NCBI RefSeq assembly: GCF_001807485.1
Contig: NZ_KV789189.1
Span: forward strand, 60,092-124,091
Length of the DNA stretch: 64,000 nucleotides
Origin: Corynebacterium sp. HMSC08A12
GTDB taxonomy: Bacteria > Actinomycetota > Actinomycetes > Mycobacteriales > Mycobacteriaceae
Reading direction: 5' to 3'
The notes under the pieces: model-generated
What the model saw: the letters and a program-made list of their open reading frames with translations, nothing else
The model's database searches: none
Told to the model about the DNA's origin: nothing
Shown here: in pieces, positions 51,857 to 60,736 of the stretch
Numbering within the stretch: position 1 is the first letter of the stretch
Layout: each line of letters begins with the position of its first letter
Position numbers and translations under genes: made by a program

Positions 51857-54534
51857 CGAGACTCCTCACCGTCCCAAACCTCTTCGTCTGCGATGCCCTC
51901 TGCATAGGCTTGCTCAGCACGGTCGCGACTGATTTCCCGGTAGGCCTGCAGCAGTTGCAGGGTATGGGCACGCTGCATGTTGCGGGCCGCAACAAAGAAG
52001 AGCAAGGCTCCGCCGAGTAGCCCCATCAGGCCGAGCCCCAGTAGGAAGCCGGTCGTCCAGCCACCGCCGGTAAGGGAATCTATAAAGGACTCTACGGCGG
52101 TTTTCTCGGTGTCTACGTTCTGCGCATCATTCGTGTTTGCAGCCCCGTCTGCATTCTGCTGCCCTTGGGCGGCGTTGATGCGATGGATGCCACCGGCACC
52201 GCCTGCTTCGCCTTCCACAGCCTCGGCCTCGGCTTCTATTTCGCCACCGTCTGCGACCGCAGCACCAGCAGAAGCTCCGTCCGCGGTGTCAGCAGAACCT
52301 GCATCCGCGGCGCCAGCAGAAGCGCCACCATTTGCTAACGCAGCGCCGCCGGCAGACCCAGATGAACTGTCGGAGCTACTCGAGCCGGCAGAACCACTGG
52401 AACCAGCCCCCGTGGATTCGGCTCCACTAGCCGTGCCGTGGTTATCCGATGCGGCGCTGGTACCGGAGGGTGCTGCACCAGAACTCTTGCCGGCAGAGTT
52501 GTTGCTAGCGGCGCCGGCCGCCGTGGAATCTCCGGTGCCGGCACCACCAGCCGCCCCGGTGGAAGGATTCTGCTGTGCCTTGCGGTTTCCGCGCAGCGCC
52601 TCGATGCCACCGACGATCTCGTCCATGTACTTGCCGAGCTTCGCGTTTTCGCTGTCTAGGTGCTTCTGAAACTCCTGGAGTTCCTCCAGGCCAGACTTCC
52701 CACTGCCCGTATCGTCCCCGCACGAATCCTTGATGACGAAGAAGGTCTCTAGCTCCTTATCGAACTTCTTGCCGTCCACAGCAGTGCCCTGGTAGCGGAA
52801 GACTACGCGGTACGCGCCCGGCTTGGTGAAGAGGAACTGCTGATGGTCGTGCGCCCCAACCGCATAGCTGACCTTGTGCTCACGGTGCTCGGAATCCAGA
52901 CGCAGGCTGACACTACCCAACCCATTGTCCGACAGAGTCACCATGCGACCGGGACCTTCAAAGTCCTTGATGGTCACGTCCACGCCCTGCTTAGCCGAGT
53001 TCAGGTGCTCGGTGGAAAAGCCCAGCCACGGGACGTTCGGGTTCTCCCGCTGTGCCTGCGGAAGTGCGTATGCGGTCTCCCCCAGTTCCTCCTGGTAATC
53101 CTGCGGGACTCCAACCTTGGCCTTCGGGCTGTTGACTAGGAAAATGAAGCTGCCGGACTCGCGCTCCTGCACATTCGCGGGATCGGATCCGTCCTTCAGG
53201 AAGGTGTGCGGATCCGCGTCAGATTCGTCCGAGGTTCCCACGCCCATGTCCATGTGGCCCTTAGGAATCACGGCGCGCTCTGTCCCCTGCCCTTCACCGA
53301 AGGCATCGTTGACCTCGCTACGGACCTCGTCGTCGGAGATTTCCTCAGGGGCTTCGCACGTCGGCGCTGGCTTGTCGGTGCCATCGCTCGGATCTTCCTC
53401 GTCACCCGGCGTCTCGTTTTCGCCTGGCGTTTCATTCTCGCCTGGCTGCTCGGGGTCTTCGGGCTGCTCAGGGTCTCCAGGTTGCTCGGGTTGCTCGGGT
53501 TGCTCGGGCTCTTCAGGTTGATCTTGATCACCAGGATTGCCCGGCTCCAGCGGCGCGATCGGACTCTTGATCTCGTTCAACCCAGTGGTCGTGCCCTCCG
53601 GCAGCCCCACCTGCTTATCGCTGCCGACCAGCCAGTTGATGGTGCGCGCTGCGGACTTGACGGTAGAGCCGTCCTTCTTCTTGACGTCCCACTGCATCGT
53701 CAGCTGATACAGCCCCGGCTTAGAGAAGGTCCAACCGAAGTGTCCGTGCCCGCCGACCTCGTAGTCGTAGTCCTTCAAACCGCCCTTGGTGGACAGCACG
53801 CGCTCCGGGGTAGGCGTACCGGAGTTGTGGAAGAAAACCTCCATGTCGCCGGGGCCGGAGAACTTCTTCATATGGAAGTGGAGATTTGGCTCGGCGAAAT
53901 CCTTTGGCACCTCGATCTCGTGTGCCGGGTCAAAAGCACCCAGGCCCGCCCAGATCGGGCGCCATTGGTTAGTGAAGTCCGCGTTCTGCGGGGCATGCCA
54001 CAGCACCGTGCCGGGCTTGCCTAGGAAGGACAGCGCCTTCTTGTTCGGCACCTTGATGCGGGAGGCTTCCTTGCCATCAATCGCGTCGGGCGCCAGTCGC
54101 AGACAGACGTCATCGGCGGGCACGGGCTGCTGCCCGTCGACGACCATCACGTCGGGCTTGCCCTTGTTATAGGTGCCGTACACCGCATCCACGTGCGCGT
54201 TGTACAGCAGTTTTCTGCCCGCACACACGTGAGCTTTCCCGGTTGCCCGATCCTTAACGTCCTTGCCGACGGTCGGTCCGTCGCTGGTCGTTCCAGGCTT
54301 ATGCCCTGTCGGTGTTGCTTGCGCTCGCTGCAACACCTCGGCGGTGCGGTGGTCACTGGTAAGTGGTGACGCCGCATTCCAGGCGCCGGCCACCACCGTT
54401 AGCACCAGCACACCCAATACCGCCAGGGTGGACTTGGCAGCCCACATCATCCGATCGGCCCTATTCTGACTGCGCTTAAGCTCAGCTAGCTGCTGCTCGG
54501 CCAGCTGCTGGAAAAGTTCATGCTTTTTATGCAT
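51853..54534 (-). CDS. Two-domain choice-of-anchor M (CAMD) surface protein
   Basis: An 893-residue membrane-bound surface protein. A ~33-residue charged N-terminus and a helix (about 34-52) form a signal anchor. Domain 1 (about 100-305) and domain 2 (about 420-602) both carry the CAMD pattern: an N-terminal (G/A)HVD or GHMD, a GPGxM stretch, then GHGHFGWTFSKPGLY or AHDHQQFLFTKPGAY. Between them is a PE-rich linker (328-395) made of EQPEQPGDPEQP-like repeats. A helix (614-650), a Gly/Ser/Ala-rich stalk (~656-820) and a C-terminal helix follow, with an acidic 40-residue tail. There is no LPXTG. The start overlaps the permease stop by 8 nt. Such proteins are described as ABC-transporter-associated repeat proteins (TIGR03769/03773); their function is not established. 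Confidence 0.85.
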   Translation of the reverse strand: MHKKHELFQQLAEQQLAELKRSQNRADRMMWAAKSTLAVLGVLVLTVVAGAWNAASPLTSDHRTAEVLQRAQATPTGHKPGTTSDGPTVGKDVKDRATGKAHVCAGRKLLYNAHVDAVYGTYNKGKPDVMVVDGQQPVPADDVCLRLAPDAIDGKEASRIKVPNKKALSFLGKPGTVLWHAPQNADFTNQWRPIWAGLGAFDPAHEIEVPKDFAEPNLHFHMKKFSGPGDMEVFFHNSGTPTPERVLSTKGGLKDYDYEVGGHGHFGWTFSKPGLYQLTMQWDVKKKDGSTVKSAARTINWLVGSDKQVGLPEGTTTGLNEIKSPIAPLEPGNPGDQDQPEEPEQPEQPEQPGDPEQPEDPEQPGENETPGENETPGDEEDPSDGTDKPAPTCEAPEEISDDEVRSEVNDAFGEGQGTERAVIPKGHMDMGVGTSDESDADPHTFLKDGSDPANVQERESGSFIFLVNSPKAKVGVPQDYQEELGETAYALPQAQRENPNVPWLGFSTEHLNSAKQGVDVTIKDFEGPGRMVTLSDNGLGSVSLRLDSEHREHKVSYAVGAHDHQQFLFTKPGAYRVVFRYQGTAVDGKKFDKELETFFVIKDSCGDDTGSGKSGLEELQEFQKHLDSENAKLGKYMDEIVGGIEALRGNRKAQQNPSTGAAGGAGTGDSTAAGAASNNSAGKSSGAAPSGTSAASDNHGTASGAESTGAGSSGSAGSSSSDSSSGSAGGAALANGGASAGAADAGSADTADGASAGAAVADGGEIEAEAEAVEGEAGGAGGIHRINAAQGQQNADGAANTNDAQNVDTEKTAVESFIDSLTGGGWTTGFLLGLGLMGLLGGALLFFVAARNMQRAHTLQLLQAYREISRDRAEQAYAEGIADEEVWDGEESR

Positions 54535-55405
54535 CAGTAGCTACCACCTGTGAGGGGTTGTTGGATTGTCGGGCGGCGCGAATGGGCGTCGCCACAAAGA
54601 AAGAAAGAAGGAAAACAACGGTGAGAACCAGGACGATCGTGGCGCCCGTAGGCACATCGATCGCCCAAGACACGTACACGCCGAGGAAGGAACCGACCAT
54701 GCCGATCACGGCGCTCAGCGCCATCATTACGACCAGTCGGTCGGTCCAGAGTCGCGCTGCCGCGGCCGGGGTAATCAGCAGTGCGAGCACGAGAATGTTG
54801 CCGACGGTGCGAACAGACATCACCACGGCAGCGGTGACGGCGAGGTAGAGGATCACGTCGATCAGCAGCACGCGGATGCCCATGGCGGCGGCGGTTTCGC
54901 GGTCGACGGAGACCGCCACGATCTCCTTGTGCAGCGCCGCCACGGCCAGGATCACGACCGCGCCGACGACAGCGCTGAAGATGATGTCGGAATTGGATAC
55001 GCCCGTGATCGAGCCGAAAAGGAAGCTATTTAGGCTGGCCGTATAGCCCTGCACCTTCGAGATCACCACCAGGCCCAGGGCGAAGGCCGCGGCGAAGAAA
55101 ATGCCGATGATCGTGTCTTCCTTCACACGCCTACGCTGCGAGAATAGGGCGATCAGAAGGGCCACCACGGCGCCGGCCAACGCCCCACCGGCGATCACGG
55201 AGAACTGCAAGGCGAAGGCAATGGCCAGGCCCGGGAACACGGCATGCGCCACCGCATCGCCGATGAACGCCATGCCTCGCAATACCACGTGGGTGCCGAT
55301 CACACCGCATACCAGGGCGGAGAGAACAGCCACCAGCAGTGCCTTCGGCAGGAAGGCCAGGGCGGGGTTCGTCAGGTCGGCGAGGAACTGGGAAAAGGAA
55401 ATCAC
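54527..55405 (-). CDS. Anchored-repeat ABC transporter permease (ZnuB-like)
   Basis: A 292-residue permease of the ABC-3 (ZnuB/MntB) family with about eight helices. Family signatures LRGMAFIGDAVAHAVFPGLAIAF and AAMGIRVLLIDVILYL are clear. I chose GTG at 55405 (ISFSQFLADLTNPAL), which overlaps the ATPase stop as GTGA; the longer upstream reading frame runs antisense-like through the ATPase gene. Proteins of this sort fall in the anchored-repeat permease family (TIGR03770). Confidence 0.9.
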   Translation of the reverse strand: MISFSQFLADLTNPALAFLPKALLVAVLSALVCGVIGTHVVLRGMAFIGDAVAHAVFPGLAIAFALQFSVIAGGALAGAVVALLIALFSQRRRVKEDTIIGIFFAAAFALGLVVISKVQGYTASLNSFLFGSITGVSNSDIIFSAVVGAVVILAVAALHKEIVAVSVDRETAAAMGIRVLLIDVILYLAVTAAVVMSVRTVGNILVLALLITPAAAARLWTDRLVVMMALSAVIGMVGSFLGVYVSWAIDVPTGATIVLVLTVVFLLSFFVATPIRAARQSNNPSQVVATDA

Positions 55406-56121
55406 GATACCAACCCCACTCCCCGCAACAGCGGCGAATCCGGGCGAACGTCGAAAGTCTCCATCCACGGTTCGGGGTTCTGCAGCTGGTCCGGGGCGCC
55501 GTCGGCGACCACGCGACCGTTCAGCAGCACCACACGATCGCAGACGTGCACCGCCTGCGCCAGATCGTGGGTCACCATCAGGATGCTCATGCCATCGGCT
55601 GCCAGGGACTGCAGGATCTCCACCAGCGACTCGATGCTGGGGAAATCCATGCCCGTGAAGGGCTCGTCCAGCAACAGCAGCGTGGGCTCCACAGCTAGGG
55701 CGCGCGCCACCAGCACGCGCTGGCGCTGCCCACCGGAGAGCTGACCGATGGGACGGTCCGCCAAGTGCTGAAGGTTCACGCGCTTTAACGCATGCGCAGT
55801 GGCCGCAAAGTCTGCCCGGCGCGACCGACGGAACGGACCAATCAGCCCCGCGCGACCGTTCCGCACGGTGTGGCGAACGTCGATGGGATAGTCCCACGCG
55901 AACTCGTGGCGCTGGGGAACATAGCCCACGCTCGCGGCCTTGACACTTCCCTTGGTCCGCGGGATGAGCCCCAAGATGCTGCGCATCAGGGTGGTCTTGC
56001 CTGCTCCGTTGGGGCCGAGTAGCCCTATTAGCTCACCGGGGTGCGCCTCGAGGTTCACATCGGTCAGGATCTGGCGCCCGGACAGCCGGACACTCAGATC
56101 CGCGATCTGCAGTGCGGTCAC
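55402..56121 (-). CDS. Anchored-repeat ABC transporter ATP-binding protein (ZnuC-like)
   Basis: A 239-residue ATPase. Walker A GPNGAGKTT, the Q-loop (GYVPQRHEFAWDYPIDVRHTV), the signature LSGGQRQRVLVARAL and Walker B LLLDEPFTGMD are all intact. I chose GTG at 56121, which overlaps the stop of the upstream gene as GTGA; a longer GTG start exists at 56136. It corresponds to the metal-type ABC subfamily (TIGR03771). Confidence 0.9.
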   Translation of the reverse strand: MTALQIADLSVRLSGRQILTDVNLEAHPGELIGLLGPNGAGKTTLMRSILGLIPRTKGSVKAASVGYVPQRHEFAWDYPIDVRHTVRNGRAGLIGPFRRSRRADFAATAHALKRVNLQHLADRPIGQLSGGQRQRVLVARALAVEPTLLLLDEPFTGMDFPSIESLVEILQSLAADGMSILMVTHDLAQAVHVCDRVVLLNGRVVADGAPDQLQNPEPWMETFDVRPDSPLLRGVGLVS

Positions 56122-57173
56122 TTCAGCTGACCCCACAGTTCATCCTCGATCCGCTTGCGCTCCTTGGCGCCCTTGCGCAGGGAGAGGAAACCGAAAGCCA
56201 GCAGTGCGACGACAACCACGCCAATTCCGCCCAGGATCCACGGCAGGGCGGAGTTGCCGCCCTCGGAGCCTTCGCCGGAGCTGTTGGCATTCGCATCTGC
56301 GGCGTTGGCGGAATTGTTGGGGTTGGAACTGTTGGCGTCACCAGAAGAACCGGCAGCACCTGCCTTCGGCAGCTCACCCTCCCAGCTGGAGTTCTGCGCC
56401 TCGGAAGGGTCCACCCCCACGGCAAAGTTCAGCACCTTCGTGGTGGTCTTCTCGGAACCGTCCTTCAACTTCACCCGCACACCCATGGCCACTCGGTGCA
56501 CTCCTGGCTCAGTGAATACCCAGTTGGCGTGGGTGTGCGTGTTCAGATCCACCCACAGGTCCTGAGGGGTGGGCTGCGCGGAGTTCCACAGCTCCTGGGG
56601 TTGTTCGAAGCCGCCGGCCTGCAAGAACATGCTCATCTGGCCAGGGCCCTGGTGGCCCAGGTACTCCATGGTCACGCCACGGTTGGCTTGGGCGATCAGT
56701 GCCGGAGACTGCGTGTTCCAGCCCAGCCACGGCACGCCCTGCACCTCGGTCTGTGGCAGGACCCATACCTCCTGGCCGGGCTGCGCACCGGTGAACTCGT
56801 ATCCACCATCGGCGGGGAGTTGCTGCTTGGCCTTGTCGGAGACATCGAAGACCACATCGTCCAGCACGCGCCAGATGGGCTTTTCCTCCGCATCGTCGCG
56901 CAGCTGCACGTCCAGCTCGCCGCCGTCCAGGCGCATGCCGAGGTCCGCGTGGCCGCGGGTAAACACGTGCGAGGTTCCCGCGGGAGCGTGCTGCTCTTTG
57001 TCCGTCACGGTCTGCTGTAGCGCCGGGTCTTGTGCCTGGCCTTGTGCTGGCTCCTGTGCCTGCGCCACTGCGACCGGCGGGGCCACCGGCACTCCCGCCA
57101 CTACTACTCCCCCGGCCAGCAGTGCGGCGGCCGCGGGAGCTAGACAGGACTTCCTGATCCGTGTGTTTCGCAT
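56118..57173 (-). CDS. Single-domain CAMD surface protein
   Basis: A 351-residue protein with an N-terminal signal peptide (ending near AVAQAQ), one CAMD domain (about 70-255) and a C-terminal helix (about 308-328) with a basic cytoplasmic tail. The domain shows RGHADLGM at its start, then QTEVQGVPWLGWNTQ, GPGQMSMFLQ and LNTHTHANWVFTEPGVHRVA. A Ser/Asn/Gly stalk precedes the helix. There is no LPXTG. AAGGA stands 11 nt before the ATG. It lies between the binding-protein and ATPase genes of the same operon. Confidence 0.85.
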   Translation of the reverse strand: MRNTRIRKSCLAPAAAALLAGGVVVAGVPVAPPVAVAQAQEPAQGQAQDPALQQTVTDKEQHAPAGTSHVFTRGHADLGMRLDGGELDVQLRDDAEEKPIWRVLDDVVFDVSDKAKQQLPADGGYEFTGAQPGQEVWVLPQTEVQGVPWLGWNTQSPALIAQANRGVTMEYLGHQGPGQMSMFLQAGGFEQPQELWNSAQPTPQDLWVDLNTHTHANWVFTEPGVHRVAMGVRVKLKDGSEKTTTKVLNFAVGVDPSEAQNSSWEGELPKAGAAGSSGDANSSNPNNSANAADANANSSGEGSEGGNSALPWILGGIGVVVVALLAFGFLSLRKGAKERKRIEDELWGQLK

Positions 57174-57259
57174 GTTCTGTTTGATCCTTTACTTTTGTTC
57201 TTCTGTTGTTCTGTTCTTCTCTTGTTCCTGAAAACGTCGTTCCCCTGCGCGCCAGAGTT

Positions 57260-58825
57260 CTATGCGCCACTTAGGCAGCCCGCCATCGATTCCGCATTGG
57301 TTCGCATCAGATCCACATACGTCGGCGCCGTGTCGTCGAGGGTGTCGCTGCGTATCTGGCACACACTCACGCCCAGTCTGTCTGCGATCTGCTGCAGCTC
57401 GCGCGTACGCCCCGCCATCGTCGGCTCAATAAACACCGCCGGAACCTTCAGGTTTTCCAGGGTGCGGGTCAGGCTGACGAGGTCCCGTGTGCTCGGCTCA
57501 ATCTCTGGGTTCGGGGTGACGAAACCGGCTACGTCCAGGCCGTAGGCGTCAGCAAAATAGGCGTAGCCGTCATGAGCCGTCACCAAGTGCCGGCGAGCCT
57601 CGGGAATACTGCGGACCTGGCGCTTGATCTCCCGGTCAAGGCGGTCGAGCTCGTCCAGGTAGGTTCGCGCGTTCTGCTGGTAATCAGCGGCGTGCTCGGG
57701 ATCTACGGCGATGAGCTTGTCGCGAATGACCTTCACATACGCCATCGCGTTCTTCGCGTTGTGCCACAGGTGCGGGTCGAGCTCGCCGTGGACGTGCTTG
57801 CCTAGCACTGCTTGAGGCAAAAGGTAGGTCTCGTCGCCCGCCGTGCCGAGGAAGCGGAAGTTCGGGTCGCCCGGGATCGGCTGCAGGGTCTGGTTAGGCA
57901 CGCTGACCACGGCATTCTTGGGGTCGAAGGTGCCACCGTCGCCGACGAGGTTGATGCTGTTGTCGTCGGCGTTTACCGCAATGTCGTAGTGCCCACTGTC
58001 TATCTTTTTTGACGCCCCGTCTTCCGTGCCCACATTGAAACGCACGGTCTGGTCCGCGATGTGCTCTGGAGGTTTTCCCTCGTCCGGTACCAGGGATGCG
58101 CTCAAGTGCAGGGTGTACGTGCCGGGTTTGGAAAAGGACCAGCTCATGTGGGTGTGTGCGTCGACCGGCAGCGTAGCCGTATCGCCCTCGTACCCGCGGG
58201 AGGCATCGAAGCCATCGCGAGAGTTGAAGAAGATCTCCGGCTGGCCGAAGGTGCCGGTGATGTATGCCGCCGCATCACCTGGCCCTTCCACGTCAGTCAC
58301 GCTGAGGTGGACTTCGGAGTGTGCGGAACCGCCGTGCCGGGCGCCGATCCCCTGGGCGCGCAGGCCCAACCAGACGGTATCGAGCGCCATGTTCTCCACC
58401 AACGGGATGACGGTGGCGCCTTGGTTGGCGGCCACATCGGCCAGGGCCACGACCTCCGTGCCGGGCAGCACTCCGTTATCCATGGTGCGCAGCACCGACT
58501 GCTGCTCCAGCAGCAGCCCGTTGTTGAACGCGATGTCCGCGTTTGCGAGGTTGCGAACATCCCGCAGGGTGAGCTCGTAGGTGTGCGGGTCAGCGGTGTT
58601 CGGGATCAGGGCGGTCACGCGGGCGGCATCGCCCGCGACATGGCGGGCGAGGTCGGCAATGATGGGCGTGGAGGCTACGACATCCGTGATGCCGTCATCC
58701 CTGCTGGGCAAGCTCGCGCCGCCAGCTGCAGCACAGCTGGCTAAGCCCGCAGAGAGCAGCACCATACTGACATTCGCGCACAGGGACTTGGCAAGCCCCC
58801 GCCGCGATGAAGCTGCGTGGCCCAT
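57260..58825 (-). CDS. Metal-type ABC substrate-binding lipoprotein with an inserted CAMD domain
   Basis: A 521-residue ZnuA-like protein with a lipobox (LASC, Cys near residue 31). The N-terminal lobe (about 45-147) has NTADPHTYE with the first metal-ligand His near 81, and the C-terminal lobe (about 345-521) has GELDPHLWHN (His near 352) and TAHDG (His near 418). In plain ZnuA proteins a His-rich loop sits between these lobes. Here residues ~148-343 are CAMD sequence instead, with HTHMSWSFSKPGTY near 224-237 and SGHYDIAV near 277-284. It matches the anchored-repeat substrate-binding family (TIGR03772). Metal specificity is inferred, not seen. The start codon follows the upstream stop by 2 nt. 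Confidence 0.85.
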   Translation of the reverse strand: MGHAASSRRGLAKSLCANVSMVLLSAGLASCAAAGGASLPSRDDGITDVVASTPIIADLARHVAGDAARVTALIPNTADPHTYELTLRDVRNLANADIAFNNGLLLEQQSVLRTMDNGVLPGTEVVALADVAANQGATVIPLVENMALDTVWLGLRAQGIGARHGGSAHSEVHLSVTDVEGPGDAAAYITGTFGQPEIFFNSRDGFDASRGYEGDTATLPVDAHTHMSWSFSKPGTYTLHLSASLVPDEGKPPEHIADQTVRFNVGTEDGASKKIDSGHYDIAVNADDNSINLVGDGGTFDPKNAVVSVPNQTLQPIPGDPNFRFLGTAGDETYLLPQAVLGKHVHGELDPHLWHNAKNAMAYVKVIRDKLIAVDPEHAADYQQNARTYLDELDRLDREIKRQVRSIPEARRHLVTAHDGYAYFADAYGLDVAGFVTPNPEIEPSTRDLVSLTRTLENLKVPAVFIEPTMAGRTRELQQIADRLGVSVCQIRSDTLDDTAPTYVDLMRTNAESMAGCLSGA

Positions 58826-58827
58826 CC

Positions 58828-60597
58828 TTAAGACTTTGCGCCCGGGGCTCGAGGGGGCGTCATCGAACGAAGAGCCGCCACCGAATCAGCAGACAGAGAG
58901 TTCGTGCGCAACATGTAGACCACGCCTGCGCCGAGAGCGATCAGACCCGCGCCGGCGATTGCCAGGGCCAACATCGCGGAGGTCGATCCGGTATCGGCAA
59001 GGGAGCCGTCGGCGCCGGATGCAGTGCCGGCATCGCCACCGGCTGCGCCCCCGCCTGCTCCTGCTGCGCCGGAACCGCCTTCTGCGCCGGAGGCGCAGTC
59101 GCCGTCAGTGGTGACGGTCGCGCCGAAGTCGAAGTGGCCGCTGTTGGCATTGCCGCTGCCGCCGACGGTGAAGGTCAGCGTGGCGGGAGCGCTGATCTTC
59201 TTGCCCTGCTTCGTAGTGGCGGTCTGCGTGATGCCTACCTTGTACGTGCCGGGCTTAGAGAACACCCAGTTCGGGTGCACGTGCGAGTTGCGCGGCACCA
59301 CGTGAGCGCCGGATGCATTCCCGCCGCTGGCCTTGAACCATTCCTTGCCCACAACCTGGCCCAGGTTGCCTTGTTCGAAGACGTACATGCTGCCCGGTCC
59401 GCTGAAGGACGTCAGCTTGAAGGTGACATCACCTTGCGTATTCGCCAGGAGGTCCGGGTGCATGGTGTTGACGCCCACCCACGGCACTCCGTTGGACTGG
59501 GTAGCACCGATCATCCAGGCGGTACCAGCTCCAACAGGGCCGAGAGGCTGCGGAAGGTTCGTCTTCGCAGCGGAGCCTAGACCGAAGTTCAGCGCGCTGG
59601 GGCTGGTCCACTTCGGTGGCTGCTGGCGGTCGTCCTTAATTTGCGGGCGGAGGGCAGGTTCGCCCTTCTTGCAGGTGGCCGAGCCTTGTGTTCCCGCGGA
59701 GCCGGTGGAACTGGCAGTGCTGCTGGAAGAGCTGGACTTTCCTGCCGGGCTCGACTTACCCGTGGCGCCAGCCTTGCCCGCAGAACCGGCCTTGTTCCCA
59801 GTGCCGGCGCCAGCGGAACCACCGCCAGTAGCGCCGCCGCTGGCGTTACCACCGCTGTTCGAGTTGTCCGATGCCCCGGCGCCAGTGTCTGTGTCCTCGC
59901 CTCCGCACGGGGTGGCCCCCTCGGCGGGTTCGTCGGCGTTGGAATCCTGGTCGGACTTACCGACGACCCAGGTGTAGGTCTTCACTTCCGATTCAGCACC
60001 GTCAGCGGTGGCCTGCACCTGCATGGAGTAGCGGCCGGGGCGCTCGAAGCCCCAGTTGGCGTGGACGTGGCTGGGGTTAGCCTGGTTGATGCTGTTGCCG
60101 GACTTGACTTCTACCCCGTCGGAGAGCAACGGGGTGGCGCCGCCGTTGAAGGCCTGGCTCCACATGAACACTCGGCCCGGACCGCACACGCGATTGAAGT
60201 TGATCTTTACGCCCTGGTAGTGCGGTGCGACGCCCTGAGTGTCCCAGCCCGGCCAAATCAGATCCTCCTCTTGGGTCTGAGGCAGGAAGTAGGTCGGCAC
60301 ACCGACCTCCGCCACATCTTTGGTGCGAGGTTCGTAGGCGTGCGCCCCAACTTCCAAGGTGACGTTGTTCGGATCGTGGGCCACGTGGGAACCGGTGGCA
60401 TCCTCGGTCAGATCCAGTTTGAGGTTACCTTTGCCCGAGGAGGTGACGTGGAAGGCGTCAATATGCCCTTGATTCAGGGTGACAGAATCGGCCTTTGCCT
60501 CAGGTAGGGTTTGCGAGCTGAGGTTGCCGATGCCGAGGAAGGCTGCGAAGCCTACGAGGAGGGCGGCTGAGAGAGCCGCGAGGGGTGATGTGCGCAC
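58828..60597 (-). CDS. Two-domain CAMD surface protein with LADTG sorting-like signal
   Basis: The first gene of the locus, 589 residues. I chose GTG at 60597, which follows AAAGGA at 9 nt; a TTG at 60621 extends the frame. A signal peptide precedes two CAMD domains. The first has NQGHIDAF, GPGRVFMW and PSHVHANWGFERPGRY; the second has GVPWVGVNTM, GPGSMYVFE and NSHVHPNWVFSKPGTY. They are joined by a Gly/Ser/Ala stalk (DNSNSGGNASGGATGGG...). Near the end SLADTG precedes a helix, a pattern that fits a sortase signal, but ~26 residues (RTNSLSADSV...PGAKS) follow the helix, longer than usual. The last residues are encoded by a GGGGGCGTCAT motif. Confidence 0.85.
   Translation of the reverse strand: MRTSPLAALSAALLVGFAAFLGIGNLSSQTLPEAKADSVTLNQGHIDAFHVTSSGKGNLKLDLTEDATGSHVAHDPNNVTLEVGAHAYEPRTKDVAEVGVPTYFLPQTQEEDLIWPGWDTQGVAPHYQGVKINFNRVCGPGRVFMWSQAFNGGATPLLSDGVEVKSGNSINQANPSHVHANWGFERPGRYSMQVQATADGAESEVKTYTWVVGKSDQDSNADEPAEGATPCGGEDTDTGAGASDNSNSGGNASGGATGGGSAGAGTGNKAGSAGKAGATGKSSPAGKSSSSSSTASSTGSAGTQGSATCKKGEPALRPQIKDDRQQPPKWTSPSALNFGLGSAAKTNLPQPLGPVGAGTAWMIGATQSNGVPWVGVNTMHPDLLANTQGDVTFKLTSFSGPGSMYVFEQGNLGQVVGKEWFKASGGNASGAHVVPRNSHVHPNWVFSKPGTYKVGITQTATTKQGKKISAPATLTFTVGGSGNANSGHFDFGATVTTDGDCASGAEGGSGAAGAGGGAAGGDAGTASGADGSLADTGSTSAMLALAIAGAGLIALGAGVVYMLRTNSLSADSVAALRSMTPPRAPGAKS
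58853..58869 (+). repeat. GGGGCGTCA motif at the end of the CAMD gene
   Basis: GGGGGCGTCATCGAACG, inside the last codons, encodes MTPPRA on the gene's strand. Confidence 0.4.
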
Positions 60598-60642
60598 CAG
60601 ATTAAGTCCTTTAAAACACAATGAGTCTAGTTTTCATTAAGG

Positions 60643-60670
60643 ACTATAGTGAAGTGGCAACCATTTTCAA
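60643..60670 (-). promoter_or_regulatory. Promoter of the anchored-repeat locus, with possible Zur half-site
   Basis: On the minus strand -35 TTGAAA (60665-60670) and -10 TATAGT (60643-60648) are spaced 16 nt. The -35 area reads TGAAAATGGTTGCCA, half of which resembles Zur-type boxes (TGAAAATGAT...). The Zur link is weak and inferred. Confidence 0.5.
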
Positions 60671-60736
60671 ACAATGGGTGTGGCAGCTCCCTCCCTCGCT
60701 ACCCCACCGGCACCTGAACCATCCTCAGGCAAAAGA

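Noticed and set aside
55406..55897. N-terminal extension of the permease frame
   Set aside because: It runs through the ATPase gene, is basic and proline-rich with no family match, and the GTGA-coupled GTG at 55405 gives the normal permease N-terminus.
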